In this document: piece after piece, positions 15,207-24,807 of the stretch
Numbering within the stretch: position 1 is the first letter of the stretch
Layout of the letters: each line of letters opens with the position of its first letter
NCBI RefSeq assembly: GCF_003293745.1
Contig: NZ_PTLZ01000002.1
Span: 310,001 to 374,000, forward strand
DNA: 64,000 bases
Source: Herminiimonas fonticola
GTDB taxonomy: Bacteria > Pseudomonadota > Gammaproteobacteria > Burkholderiales > Burkholderiaceae_D
Reading direction: 5' to 3'
Notes under the pieces: model-generated
Told to the model about the DNA's origin: nothing
The model's input: only the letters and a program-made list of their open reading frames with translations
Databases searched by the model: none
Made by a program: the position numbers and the translations under genes

Positions 15207-16126
15207 GGCTTAGGCCGCTCCTATTACTCTTGTTGACGGTTGCAGCCGTTACAGTCGCTGGCGCGGCAAATGCTGCCTCCGGCTTATCGGCCGCATCGAA
15301 TTTCTGTGATCGGGCGCATCAGCTCTCCGCGGGCCAGCAAGATCGCATATTGCGATTTGCGGCTGTCGTGCGCGAGGAGTTGGCTGCGATTAACAGTAGT
15401 GCGGTATTGATCAGCCGCTCCGGTCTGGATTTGTCACGCTTTCATATACGTTACTCGCATGCCGCCATTGCCTGGCGAGATGAGGATGAGGTGTGGACTG
15501 CTCGCCAGCTCTACTATGCATGTGATGAAGAGCGCCCCCGCATTTATGACCAGGGCATTGCCGGATTCGCGATGGGTATCGACAATCCGTCGCTTGGCTA
15601 CATCTCGATAGTCAAACTGCCATCTGACTCGGCACAGATACTTAGAGACGCATCGCTGGATAAAGCGCGCGTACTGAGATTGCTGGCGGCGACCTATAGC
15701 GCCAATGCCTATGCATATGGTCTGAGCTATCAGAATTGCAATCAGTGGGTGATGGAAACACTGGCGGCGGCATGGGGCGGGCTGGCTGATGGCGAGGACT
15801 TGCGCGAGCGTGCCCAGCTTTGGTTACGCCAGGCTGGCTATGCGCCGCAACCGACGGCTGTCGATTCCCACTGGCTAATGTTTGCTGCAGGTTTTGTGCC
15901 GCTTTTGCATCTTGATGATCATCCAGCAGATGATCGCTTTGCGATGAAACTGAAGATCAGTTTGCCGGCCACCGTCGAAACTTTCATCCAGGAGAAATTC
16001 CCTGGTACTGAACACATCGAGATTTGCCACGATGGCAAACGCGTCGTTGTACATCACGGCTGGTCGCCTATCGCCGACGGATGTATACCGGGAGAAGGTG
16101 ATCGTATTGTCTACCTGGATGAGTAA
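15203..16126 (+). CDS. Exported DUF2145-family protein
   Basis: This 307-residue protein begins at GTG 15203, overlapping the previous stop as GTGA. A signal peptide (LLLLLLTVAAVTVAGAANA) precedes the mature region. Segments such as SGLDLSRFHIRYSHAA, QLYYACDEERPRIYDQG and YQNCNQWVMETLAAAW match my memory of DUF2145 proteins. The conserved Cys in NCNQW together with the His in RYSHAA recalls a papain/NlpC-like Cys-His arrangement, so a periplasmic hydrolase role is possible but unproven. It forms a two-gene operon with the Ser-rich exported protein. Confidence 0.75.
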   Translation: MRLRPLLLLLLTVAAVTVAGAANAASGLSAASNFCDRAHQLSAGQQDRILRFAAVVREELAAINSSAVLISRSGLDLSRFHIRYSHAAIAWRDEDEVWTARQLYYACDEERPRIYDQGIAGFAMGIDNPSLGYISIVKLPSDSAQILRDASLDKARVLRLLAATYSANAYAYGLSYQNCNQWVMETLAAAWGGLADGEDLRERAQLWLRQAGYAPQPTAVDSHWLMFAAGFVPLLHLDDHPADDRFAMKLKISLPATVETFIQEKFPGTEHIEICHDGKRVVVHHGWSPIADGCIPGEGDRIVYLDE

Positions 16127-16264
16127 CAAATATCCTCTTCGTTACCAACCGACCTACATTAGGTAAATTGATCGGCTAAGGTTTTTGGCGCTTGCTGCGG
16201 ATAAACTGAGGTGCCGAAGTTGCCTATACGATGTCTAGTGGCAGCACGATGATTGGTATCAATG

Positions 16265-18364
16265 TCATGCGATTTTTGAGGCAGACATTGCATTTTCTTC
16301 CTTCAGGAATTGAAGGGGGGACATAGGTCTTCCCATCAAATAGCCTTGCAGTACGTCGCATCCTAATGATGTCAAACAATCCTGCTGATTAGTGGTTTCA
16401 ACTCCTTTACCGACAATGCGTAAATTGAGCGAATGTCCCAATGAGATGATCGCTGCGACAATAGCAGCATCGTTTGTTCCATACGCTAGCTCACGTATAA
16501 AATCGCGATCAATTTTCAATTCACTGGCTGGCATGTGTTTTAGGTAGCGAAGGCTAGAGTAAGCCGAGCCAAAATCATCAATCGAAATTTCCACACCCAA
16601 CTCAGCTAATTTTTTCAATATAAGCAAACTAGCTTCTATATTGTGCATGGTCGCTGACTCTTTCACCTCCAGAATAAGGCAGCCTGGAGGCAGACTACGC
16701 CCAATGAGTGTTGCGGCTACGAATTCAACCAGGTTAGTTTGTCGAAACTGGCTCGCAGATAAATTGACTGATATTTTCCATGTCGAGTAACCGACGTCAT
16801 GCCATTCACGCATCTGCCTGCATGCTTCGTCCAGTACCCATTCTCCGATTGTGTCAATTAATCCCGTTTTCGTCGCAATAGGTACGAAATCATCAGGTTC
16901 AATTATTCCGCGCGTTGGATGTTTCCAGCGCAACAAGGCCTCTGCGCCTACAATCGAACCGTTTTGCGCGTGAAACTTTGGTTGATAATCTAAATAGAAT
17001 TCACCAAGTTTCAATGCATTGCGCAGGTCTTGAATGAATTGAAGTTGATTATGGGCGTTAGCATTCATCGACGATTCGAAGAAGCGATAGCCAGCACGGC
17101 CAGTATGCTTGGTATGGTACATCGCTGCATCGGCATTCACTAACAAGTCATGTTCCGTGACTCCATTTTCAGGAAATACGGCAATGCCGATACTGCTTGA
17201 TATACAAAAGTCATATTCGTTTATTTGGACCGGCTGATTGATGGCAATGACAAGTTTATTGGCGACTGAGGCAGCATCTTCGAGATCATTTATTTCAATC
17301 AAAATTACAAACTCGTCTCCTCCCAAACGGGCGACAATATCTTGTTCGCGAAGATTGTTGCGAATGCGTGCGGCGACCTCAATCAATAGCAAGTCCCCGG
17401 TGTGGTGTCCAAGCGAATCATTGACTGTTTTAAAACCATCCAGATCAAGAAACATGATCGCAAATCGACTTCCTTCTCGAGTCGCATTACTCAGCATTTG
17501 CTTCAGTCGCTCTTCCAGAAATCTGCGGTTTGCCAATTTAGTTAAGTTGTCATGTAGTGTTTGTTTTGTTAGCTCTGAGTTTGCATCAGCCAGCGAGCGA
17601 GCCAGTTTCTCTGTCTGTGTTTCTAATTTTTCATCCAGAGCCGACGTTAGTAATGCCGATGCAAATGCCAACACTGCCAAGGTCGTAACAATGACAAGCA
17701 CAGTTAATTGACCCGGCTTGATGCCATCGGCTACTGCGCTACAAACACTACCGATGGGGAAATTCGCTGCCGCCATTCCTGTGTAGTGCATCCCAACAAT
17801 CGCGCCACCCATGATGATGGAAGCAAGCGCTCTAAATGTCTTCGTGTGACGCGCGTCTTTGCGCAACTTGAATGCGATCCAAAGTGCTGCGCCAGACGCA
17901 AAGACCGCTATGACTATAGACGTGCCGAATAGGAAGCGGTCATATTCAATGCCGGGAGTCATGCGTAATGCAGCCATGCCGGTGTAGTGCATGGCCGCGA
18001 TAGCCGATCCCATGATAACGGCACTGATGGATAGATGAGTGACCGGAAGATGAGGCTGATTAATTTGCCAAAGAGCAAATCCGGATGCGAGAACGGCGAT
18101 GACTAAAGACAGAGCCGAAATTTTAAAATCGTAAGCCAGCGGTATGGGTAGTTGGAATGCCAGCATGCCGATGAAATGCATGGACCATATCCCGACTCCC
18201 ATTACGAGAGCACCACCGACCAGCCAGCCAAAGATGTTTTTTTCTTGGAGAGAGTTGATTCGGCCGGCCAAATTCAGCGCAGTATAAGACGTCAGAATGG
18301 CGACCATGAAAGAAAGAGATACCAATGACGAATCATAGCTTGTACTTAGCATGACGTACCTCAT
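16265..18364 (-). CDS. MHYT-GGDEF-EAL cyclic-di-GMP signalling protein
   Basis: The 699-residue protein has an N-terminal MHYT sensor of about seven membrane helices (motifs SMHFIGMLAF, AMHYTGMAAL, GMHYTGMAAA; such domains are proposed to bind copper and sense O2, CO or NO). A GGDEF domain with an intact RLGGDEF site follows, then an EAL domain (GAEALLRW, IDDFGSAYSS, KID). In the EAL domain the usual AEGVET motif reads GKGVET: Lys653 replaces the conserved Glu, codon AAA at 16406-16408. The ITES-like motif is also altered to VKES. The diguanylate cyclase is therefore probably active while phosphodiesterase activity is doubtful. It stands alone on the minus strand. Confidence 0.92.
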   Translation of the reverse strand: MRYVMLSTSYDSSLVSLSFMVAILTSYTALNLAGRINSLQEKNIFGWLVGGALVMGVGIWSMHFIGMLAFQLPIPLAYDFKISALSLVIAVLASGFALWQINQPHLPVTHLSISAVIMGSAIAAMHYTGMAALRMTPGIEYDRFLFGTSIVIAVFASGAALWIAFKLRKDARHTKTFRALASIIMGGAIVGMHYTGMAAANFPIGSVCSAVADGIKPGQLTVLVIVTTLAVLAFASALLTSALDEKLETQTEKLARSLADANSELTKQTLHDNLTKLANRRFLEERLKQMLSNATREGSRFAIMFLDLDGFKTVNDSLGHHTGDLLLIEVAARIRNNLREQDIVARLGGDEFVILIEINDLEDAASVANKLVIAINQPVQINEYDFCISSSIGIAVFPENGVTEHDLLVNADAAMYHTKHTGRAGYRFFESSMNANAHNQLQFIQDLRNALKLGEFYLDYQPKFHAQNGSIVGAEALLRWKHPTRGIIEPDDFVPIATKTGLIDTIGEWVLDEACRQMREWHDVGYSTWKISVNLSASQFRQTNLVEFVAATLIGRSLPPGCLILEVKESATMHNIEASLLILKKLAELGVEISIDDFGSAYSSLRYLKHMPASELKIDRDFIRELAYGTNDAAIVAAIISLGHSLNLRIVGKGVETTNQQDCLTSLGCDVLQGYLMGRPMSPLQFLKEENAMSASKIA

Positions 18365-18611
18365 TCAATAGGGCGGCGCATTGCGCAAGTCACACGCGGA
18401 AAAGACGGTATTTCTCCATTCATACGGCCAGCAATATGCCGAAGAAAGTGCGATGAAGCACTTTTATAATAAGCGTTGATTTGTGTCAATAAAATTAACG
18501 CGCTCTTAATGTCATTTCAAGGAGCTTTATCCATTTGTACGTGTTTTTCAATGCAGAATGAATGCCTTCTGCTCCCAAATGCTTAGGTCTGGAAGTCTTC
18601 TGCTGAGTATT

Positions 18612-19319
18612 TCAAGCAGGCAGGGTTGGCGGCATAGACGTTTTGTATGGGATCAGGTAGCGGGTATTAAATAGAAGGGCAAGTGCGCTTACCCAAGCCA
18701 GAGACAACATCCAGCCCGCTAAAATATCGCTTGGGTAATGGAAGCCCTGGTACATACGACATACGCCAACCAAAAGAACGGCGGCGATACTGATTGCAAC
18801 GATTATCGGAATCTTGCGGCTGGAACGCCATAGGATTACTAAGGCTATCGCGATGGCCATCGACTGCGTTGCATGACCACTGGGGAATCCAAAAGATGCA
18901 TGAGTTATCCACAAATCCGGTCGACTTCGCTGAATTGCTATTTTGAGAATTGATGCGAGGATAGCCGAACCGGCGATCGCCACTAGCCAGAACAAGGCTG
19001 TGCGCCACAGACGTTGGTACAGCAGATAGCACAAGATAAAAACGCTCAGCAGAGTGACCAGCATAGAAATCGTTGACGCAATATGATCCAGCAATGGTGT
19101 CGCATACACACGGAGAGACCATAGAAGAGTTTTCTCGAAGACAGGAAAACCGCCGCGGTTTATGCGCTCTGCGAGGGAAAAGAAAAAAATCATTGGCAGG
19201 ATGACGCCAAATAGAAGCAAGGCTTTCCTGATCTGTCCAATATATGCATGATTACCCCGCAAGCTCCGAAGAGTCCATCCATCCTGTTTTGTGAAGTAAT
19301 TTCGAACTGGATTTGTCAT
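18612..19319 (-). CDS. PAP2-family membrane phosphatase
   Basis: The 235-residue protein has about six membrane helices and the three phosphatase motifs: KIAIQRSRP (KxxxxxxRP), FPSGHAT (PSGH), and CRMYQGFHYPSD (normally SRxxxxxHxxxxD, here Cys for Ser). PAP2 enzymes dephosphorylate lipid phosphates such as phosphatidic acid, undecaprenyl pyrophosphate or phosphatidylglycerophosphate at the periplasmic face of the inner membrane. No neighbour narrows the substrate. The gene stands alone between the signalling protein and the rib genes. Confidence 0.88.
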   Translation of the reverse strand: MTNPVRNYFTKQDGWTLRSLRGNHAYIGQIRKALLLFGVILPMIFFFSLAERINRGGFPVFEKTLLWSLRVYATPLLDHIASTISMLVTLLSVFILCYLLYQRLWRTALFWLVAIAGSAILASILKIAIQRSRPDLWITHASFGFPSGHATQSMAIAIALVILWRSSRKIPIIVAISIAAVLLVGVCRMYQGFHYPSDILAGWMLSLAWVSALALLFNTRYLIPYKTSMPPTLPA

Positions 19320-19701
19320 GTGCTAACTCAGCTAGAGTCTGTTTAAGGATGTATGTCAGTTCGTCAATTTTTTGCCATTAACTGAGTCGGGGCAAACCGG
19401 TGCAGGCTGGTTTGCAAGAAGCGCAAGGAAAAGAAAAGCAGGGCCCAATGTTATGCAAGTAGGGTGACAACTTAATGACAAATTCTTAATGAACGGTGGC
19501 TGAGGCCAGTGGCATCGCTTTAATCCACAGCGTCAACATCGATTACAAACAGGCAGTCCAAAAACAGCCGCAGATCACACTAAAATGTCTGCGGGCCGGC
19601 ACAAATCGCCGAATTCCGCTCAAACCGGCCGATTCTTGCGTAATCCAGAGAGTAGAAGGCCGCCAAATCCTTTAAAATAGCGACCTACTCCGAGATTACC
19701 C
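19320..19701. other. Leader region before ribBA, no gene
   Basis: This 382-bp stretch holds no convincing gene. It contains a 7-bp hairpin GCAAACC/GGTTTGC at 19392-19415. I looked for the conserved pieces of an FMN riboswitch and did not find them. A promoter for the ribBA-ribH-nusB group is likely here but cannot be pinpointed. Confidence 0.5.
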
Positions 19702-20814
19702 ATGTCTATTTCAACTACCCAAGAAATCGTTACAGAATTACGTGCCGGCCGTATGGTGATACTGGTCGATGAAGAAGATCGTGAAAACGAAGGCGATCTG
19801 GTGTTGGCGGCCGAGTTCGTCACGCCGGAAGCGATCAATTTCATGGCCAAGTTCGGTCGCGGTCTGGTTTGTTTGACATTGACCGAAGAACGCTGCGATC
19901 AACTTGCGCTGGCGATGATGACGTCGCGTAATGGCACTTCGTACGGCACGAATTTCACGGTATCGATCGAAGCGGCTGAGGGCGTGACGACTGGGATTTC
20001 TGCCGCGGATCGTGCAAAAACCATTCAGGTTGCGGTATCGAAGAATGCCAAGCCGTCAGACATTGTGCAGCCCGGCCATATTTTCCCCTTGAAGGCACAA
20101 AAAGGCGGCGTGCTGATGCGTGCTGGTCATACCGAAGCCGGTTGCGATTTTGCCGAATTGGCCGGCTTGACGCCTGCCGCGGTGATTTGCGAAATCATGA
20201 AGGACGACGGTACGATGGCGCGTCTGCCGGATTTGATCGAATTCGCCAAAGAACATAATTTGAAAATCGGCACGATTGCCGACCTGATTCATTACCGCAG
20301 CCAACATGAAAGCTTCGTCGATCGCATCGGCGAACGTACGATGGAAACCGTACACGGTACTTTCCAGGCCGTGCTGTATCGCGACAAGCCTAGCGGCGGC
20401 GCGCATCTGGCGCTGGTGCATGGAAAAATTGTACCCGGCGAGGAAACCCTGGTGCGCGTGCATCAGCCAGTATCGATTCTCGATCTGCTGGAAACCAAGG
20501 CGACCACGCATTCATGGAATATGGCTTCAGCGATGGCGGCGATCAAACAGTCCGAGCGCGGCGTGATGGTTTTGTTGAATTGCGAAGAATCGGCTGATGA
20601 GCTGTTCTCTCAATTTGAAGCGCTGACCAATCCTGATATACGCCCACAACAACGCGCGGCGCGTATGGATCTGCGTACCTACGGTATTGGTGCGCAGATT
20701 TTGAAAGATCTGTCGGTTTGCAAAATGAAGCTGCTTGCCAATCCACGCAAGATGCCCTCGATGACAGGTTTCAACCTGGAAGTAACCGGTTATCGGGCAA
20801 CCCCTGAAAATTGA
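19702..20814 (+). CDS. ribBA: DHBP synthase RibB fused to degenerate GTP cyclohydrolase II
   Basis: The 370-residue protein has an N-terminal 3,4-dihydroxy-2-butanone-4-phosphate synthase domain (residues 1-205) with the acidic active-site loop [11 protein letters not shown], the [14 protein letters not shown] segment and HTEAGCD. The C-terminal half aligns with GTP cyclohydrolase II, but the zinc-binding cysteines are gone: HSEC is HQPV (254-257) and the CDCG region reads THSWN. Only the RibB activity, ribulose-5-phosphate to the four-carbon riboflavin precursor, is expected. Betaproteobacteria commonly carry this RibBX form with a separate ribA. It is followed 127 bp later by ribH. Confidence 0.93.
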   Translation: MSISTTQEIVTELRAGRMVILVDEEDRENEGDLVLAAEFVTPEAINFMAKFGRGLVCLTLTEERCDQLALAMMTSRNGTSYGTNFTVSIEAAEGVTTGISAADRAKTIQVAVSKNAKPSDIVQPGHIFPLKAQKGGVLMRAGHTEAGCDFAELAGLTPAAVICEIMKDDGTMARLPDLIEFAKEHNLKIGTIADLIHYRSQHESFVDRIGERTMETVHGTFQAVLYRDKPSGGAHLALVHGKIVPGEETLVRVHQPVSILDLLETKATTHSWNMASAMAAIKQSERGVMVLLNCEESADELFSQFEALTNPDIRPQQRAARMDLRTYGIGAQILKDLSVCKMKLLANPRKMPSMTGFNLEVTGYRATPEN

Positions 20815-20941
20815 GCGCTCGTTCAATTTTCATGAAATTATTTAATTAAATCAAGAGACAAGCTGTTGTTTCGGCAGAATTGAAATGCAGCAAAGTTGAA
20901 CCAGTAATGTATCCAGCGCTTTGCGCATGAAGGGAAATACC

Positions 20942-21430
20942 ATGACAGTTGGCACCTACGATATGAATTTGGCAGGAGAAGGTTTGCGCATAGGCATCGT
21001 GCAGGCACGTTTCAATCAGGACGTATGTCATGGTTTGCTGGCAGCTTGCCTGGCCGAACTGAAGCATCTGGGTGTCGAAGACGAAGACGTCTTGCATGTG
21101 ACGGTTCCCGGCGCGCTGGAAATTCCTTTGGCCTTGCGCAAAATGGCAGAAACGCTGCAGTTCGATGCATTGATTGCGATTGGCGCAGTGATTCGCGGCG
21201 AGACCTACCACTTTGAACTGGTATCAAATGAATCCGGCGCTGGCATCACACGCGTAGCTCTCGATTTCGGCCTGCCGATTGCGAATGCTGTATTGACCAC
21301 AGATACCGACGAACAAGCCGAAGTACGGATGGCGGAAAAAGGTGCCGATGCGGCACGTGTCGCCGTCGAGATGGCCAATCTGACGATCGCGCTGGAAGAT
21401 CTGGCCGACGCCGGCGACGCAGAAGAGTAA
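20942..21430 (+). CDS. ribH: 6,7-dimethyl-8-ribityllumazine synthase
   Basis: The product is 162 residues from ATG 20942, chosen because AGGGA lies 6 nt before it; in-frame starts at 20921 and 20927 would add a few residues. It carries the lumazine synthase signatures [23 protein letters not shown] and [14 protein letters not shown]. It condenses the pyrimidine intermediate with DHBP to form lumazine, the substrate of RibE. Subunits of this family assemble into pentamers or icosahedra. The gene lies between ribBA and nusB, a common bacterial arrangement. Confidence 0.95.
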   Translation: MTVGTYDMNLAGEGLRIGIVQARFNQDVCHGLLAACLAELKHLGVEDEDVLHVTVPGALEIPLALRKMAETLQFDALIAIGAVIRGETYHFELVSNESGAGITRVALDFGLPIANAVLTTDTDEQAEVRMAEKGADAARVAVEMANLTIALEDLADAGDAEE

Positions 21431-21518
21431 TCGTCCGAGAGTAAATGTTTTTATCGCCTGCTTGCAGTGCGCGCTTTTTAACCTTTTTTGCGCCTTCTGA
21501 AATGAAGTGCTGTGAGCC

Positions 21519-21989
21519 ATGACCCAAAAAACCGACCACGCCAATCCGAGCAAAAACCGTACGCCGCGTCATCGCGCGCGTGAATTTGCCTTGCAAGGCC
21601 TGTATCAATGGCTGTTGAATAACGAAGACGTGCGCGTGATCGAAACGCATATTCGTCAGGCGCATGGCTTCGACAAGGCCGATGCCGAGCATTTCGATGC
21701 GCTGCTGTATGGCAGCATCAAGCAAGTGGCCGAACTGCGCGCCGGTTTGTCGCCGCTGATCGATAGAGAGATTTCGGCTTTGTCACCAGTGGAACATGCA
21801 GCTTTGCTGATCGGCGCATTTGAATTGAAGAACCACATCGAGATTCCGTACAAGGTTGTCATCAATGAAGCGGTTGAATTGACTAAATCCTTTGGCGGTA
21901 TCGATGGCCACAAGTATGTGAATGGCGTGCTGGATAAGTTTGCGGCAAGCGTGCGCGAGCCTGAAATCAACGGCGGACGTAAGGGCTGA
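21519..21989 (+). CDS. nusB: Transcription antitermination protein NusB
   Basis: The 156-residue helical protein has the NusB features [15 protein letters not shown] near the N-terminus, [16 protein letters not shown], and [18 protein letters not shown] with the C-terminal [10 protein letters not shown]. It binds boxA RNA with NusE (S10) and supports antitermination on rRNA operons. The N-terminal 15 residues are polar and rich in Lys/Arg. It follows ribH by 88 bp, and a terminator hairpin lies 50-100 bp after its stop. Confidence 0.95.
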   Translation: MTQKTDHANPSKNRTPRHRAREFALQGLYQWLLNNEDVRVIETHIRQAHGFDKADAEHFDALLYGSIKQVAELRAGLSPLIDREISALSPVEHAALLIGAFELKNHIEIPYKVVINEAVELTKSFGGIDGHKYVNGVLDKFAASVREPEINGGRKG

Positions 21990-22038
21990 TCTGTTGTTTG
22001 CCGATTACTTTTGTTTCGAAAGTAAGGCTGAAAAATAA

Positions 22039-22087
22039 AATTGCCGCCACCTTGTTTCCGTTTGCTCGGATGCCGGTGGCGGTTTTC
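22039..22087 (+). terminator. Terminator after nusB
   Basis: GCCGCCACC (22043-22051) pairs with GGTGGCGGT (22075-22083), flanked by AAAA on the left and TTTTC on the right. The hairpin ends the rib-nusB transcript just before the aminotransferase start. Confidence 0.7.
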
Positions 22088-22101
22088 ATTGGGGAATTAG
22101 T

Positions 22102-23286
22102 TTGCCTTCGAATTTGACTCAACTCGCTTCGCGTCTCGATAACATCGCGCCTTTCCACGTTATGGAGTTGGCAAAGATGGCCGCCGAACTGGAGCGGCAA
22201 GGGCGCCACATCATTCATATGGGCATAGGCGAGCCGGACTTTACGGCTGCGCCGTCTGTGCAAGCGGCCGCGGCGCAAGCCATGGCCGATGGCAAGATGC
22301 AGTACACGTCTGCGACCGGCTTGCCGGAATTGCGAGCAGCGATTGCCCGGCATTACCACGATAAATACGGTGTTGAAGTGGCGCCATCGCGCATCATCGT
22401 GACGCCTGGCGCATCCGGCGCTTTATTGCTGGCTTGCGCTGCGTTGGTCGAAAAAGGGGCGGAAGTATTGATGTCCGACCCTTCATATCCGTGTAACCGG
22501 CATTTCGTCGCAGCTTTTGATGGGACGTCGAAGTTAATTGCGAGCGGTCCTGAGCATCGCTTTCAGCTGTCGGCAGATATGGTGCGTGAAAACTGGGGCG
22601 AACAAACCTGCGGCGTGTTGTTGGCTTCACCATCGAACCCGACTGGCACTTCGATCGCAGAAGATGAACTGCGCAGCATTGTCGAAGTCGTGCGTGAAAA
22701 GCAGGGCTTCACGATAGTCGACGAGATTTATCATGGGCTGCGCTACGACGCAGCGCCATTTTCTGCGCTGTCGCTGGGCGACGATGTGATCGTCATTAAC
22801 AGCTTCTCCAAATATTTCAATATGACGGGCTGGCGTTTAGGCTGGCTGGTAGTGCCGGAAGCGTTAGTACAGCCTATCGAAAAACTGGCGCAGAACCTGT
22901 TCATCTGTCCGTCGAGTCTGGCGCAGCATGCCGGTCTGGCCTGCTTTGAACCGGAGGCGACCACAGTTTATGAAGCGCGCAAAGCCGAGTTCAAGCGCCG
23001 TCGCGATTACATAGTGCCTGCGCTGGAAGGGCTTGGTTTCAAAGTGCCTGTCATGCCGGACGGTGCGTTTTATGTGTATGCCGATTGCAGCGCCTTGTCT
23101 GACGACGCAGATAGCCTGACGATAGCGATGTTGAATGAGGCGGGAGTGGTGATGGTGCCGGGGCTGGATTTCGGTCCGTCCACGGCGCATCAATATATCC
23201 GCGTGTCGTATGCAACGTCGATGGAGAATTTGCAGGAGGCGGTAGCGCGCTTGCGGGTTTTCTTTGAAAAGCGCAATAAAGCGTGA
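22102..23286 (+). CDS. Class I/II PLP-dependent aminotransferase
   Basis: The 394-residue enzyme begins at TTG 22102 with GGGGAA upstream. It has the fold-type I features ITPGASGALLLA-like turn, ASPSNPTGT, VDEIYHGLRY and the PLP lysine in NSFSKYFNMTGWRLGW. It is a pyridoxal-phosphate transaminase of the AspC/tyrosine aminotransferase branch, probably acting on aromatic or branched amino acids. The substrate cannot be set from sequence alone. It is monocistronic, with a strong terminator after it. Confidence 0.9.
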   Translation: MPSNLTQLASRLDNIAPFHVMELAKMAAELERQGRHIIHMGIGEPDFTAAPSVQAAAAQAMADGKMQYTSATGLPELRAAIARHYHDKYGVEVAPSRIIVTPGASGALLLACAALVEKGAEVLMSDPSYPCNRHFVAAFDGTSKLIASGPEHRFQLSADMVRENWGEQTCGVLLASPSNPTGTSIAEDELRSIVEVVREKQGFTIVDEIYHGLRYDAAPFSALSLGDDVIVINSFSKYFNMTGWRLGWLVVPEALVQPIEKLAQNLFICPSSLAQHAGLACFEPEATTVYEARKAEFKRRRDYIVPALEGLGFKVPVMPDGAFYVYADCSALSDDADSLTIAMLNEAGVVMVPGLDFGPSTAHQYIRVSYATSMENLQEAVARLRVFFEKRNKA

Positions 23287-23308
23287 GAATTCAGGAATAA
23301 ATGGAAAT

Positions 23309-23337
23309 AAAAAAGGAGCCAAGGGCTCCTTTTTTTA
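23309..23337 (+). terminator. Terminator after the aminotransferase gene
   Basis: AAAAGGAGCC / GGCTCCTTTT forms a 10-bp perfect stem with a 3-nt loop, followed by seven T. It lies between convergent genes and can serve both. Confidence 0.9.
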
Positions 23338-23369
23338 TGACTTCATTTGCGGCTTTAATATCGAGCGGC

Positions 23370-24326
23370 TTACAGTGAAGTGTATTGTGCGACATTCGCC
23401 TGACGACGCGCGCGATCTTCCAGCGCTGTTTTGTCGTTGATCATATCTGCAGTTTTTTCCTGTGCCGAATTTGGAATTGGCTGGATGCGTGGCGCTGCAC
23501 GGCTGGCCATCGTGGCAAAAGCCGATACGCGTTTGCCGCCTGCAACCGCTTTCAAGCGATCATATTCACCTAATACCTTGGCACCGTAACCGTCGTCGCT
23601 AGCCATAGCTGCTGCGCCTACATAGCGTTTCAAGCCAGCTTCAACCGAGCCGCCACGTGCCACGTATTCCTTCAGGATCAAGGCGCCGACACGGATGTTG
23701 GCGACTGGATTCAGCGCTGCATGTGTGCCGCCCATTTCTGCAAATTTGTCGCGATGCACTTTTGACATGACTTGCATCAGGCCTTGTGCGCCAACCGGGC
23801 TTTCAGCAAACGGATTGAAGCGCGATTCGATCGCCATCACTGCCAAAATCAACAAGGGGTCAATCTGGACCTCCTTGCCGGTCAGGTAAGCTGCAGAAAC
23901 CAGCATATTGGTTGCATCGTTGGCGACGCGATAGCGCTTGGCGATCCATTGCGTTACGCGTTGCTGTTGCAAGTCGGTACCTATCATGGCGGCATTGCCG
24001 GATGATGTGCTTGGGGTTGGGTCTTCGGAGTCGGCAGCAGTTGCCGCTTCATCCATCAGATTTGCCATAGGCGGCATTTCTTCAGGTGCTGGTGACGCAA
24101 TGGCTTCGCTGAATGGTGACAGTGCTTGTACGCGGTCTGCAATTTCCGGCTTGAAAAACATCAAGGCGAGGGTTGCGATGGCAGTCAGGCCTAAAGCCAT
24201 GACTGCGTGGCGTCCAGTTGCAACGAGGCGACTGGTTGAGCTGCGGACGGAGATCGACGTTGCGATCGCCTGTCGTGCTGATTGGTTGGCGACTTTACGC
24301 ATCGCCGAGTTGATTCGATTTAACAT
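23370..24326 (-). CDS. Lytic transglycosylase (SLT family), membrane-anchored
   Basis: The 318-residue protein has a basic N-terminus, one membrane helix (about residues 41-57) and an Ala/Pro/Ser-rich linker. The SLT domain follows with the catalytic Glu in AVMAIESRFNPFA, the SPVGAQGLMQVM motif, and NPVANIRVGALILKEY. It would cleave peptidoglycan between MurNAc and GlcNAc to anhydromuropeptides in the periplasm. The C-terminal tail (about residues 250-318) is hydrophilic and of unknown role. It is convergent with the aminotransferase gene. Confidence 0.88.
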   Translation of the reverse strand: MLNRINSAMRKVANQSARQAIATSISVRSSTSRLVATGRHAVMALGLTAIATLALMFFKPEIADRVQALSPFSEAIASPAPEEMPPMANLMDEAATAADSEDPTPSTSSGNAAMIGTDLQQQRVTQWIAKRYRVANDATNMLVSAAYLTGKEVQIDPLLILAVMAIESRFNPFAESPVGAQGLMQVMSKVHRDKFAEMGGTHAALNPVANIRVGALILKEYVARGGSVEAGLKRYVGAAAMASDDGYGAKVLGEYDRLKAVAGGKRVSAFATMASRAAPRIQPIPNSAQEKTADMINDKTALEDRARRQANVAQYTSL

Positions 24327-24807
24327 GCAAAACTCCAGGATTGACGCGGCAAATAAAGGGCTCCACTACAAATGACGCACATCTGTAGAACCCTGCACAT
24401 GCCGTGAATCAGAGAAATCGCTTGCTGTCGCGCGTCGCGTACGGCAAGCGTCGGAGTTGATTACTTATCGGGCGCGCATCGTATGCGGCATGCCCTTGGC
24501 AAACAACTTTTTCGGGGAGAAGGCGAGAAGCCTTTTGAAAACACTCCTAAAATGTCATGTGGGACCCCGATCCCGTGAAATGAAGAGTGTTTCTTTTCTG
24601 CCCGGTTTGGTGTTCCAATACGGGGCCTGCTCTTCAAGTTGTGCGGATTGTAGGAGGCGGTTTATATCAAGTCAATACTATAAAAACTAAATTCTATTAC
24701 TTTTAAATCTTAAGTTTTGGTCGCTAGTCCGGTAAAACCTAAGTGAATCAGGTACTTGGCTGTTTTATTTGAAAATTCAAGTGCACTGTGCAAAATGGCG
24801 AAAAAAT
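24327..24807. other. Intergenic region between transglycosylase and ubiD
   Basis: These 481 bp between divergent genes show no convincing coding sequence. One open frame of 77 codons (24457-24690) has a TTG start, no ribosome binding site and an unbalanced composition. Promoters for both flanking genes must lie here; a specific one was not identified. Confidence 0.4.

Noticed and set aside
19320-19701. FMN riboswitch expected upstream of ribBA
   Set aside because: The conserved RFN element segments (such as the GGCGGTAA and GAGAGCCC-type blocks) were not found; only a short hairpin is present.
24457-24690. 77-codon frame in the transglycosylase-ubiD gap
   Set aside because: TTG start, no ribosome binding site, no recognisable protein features.
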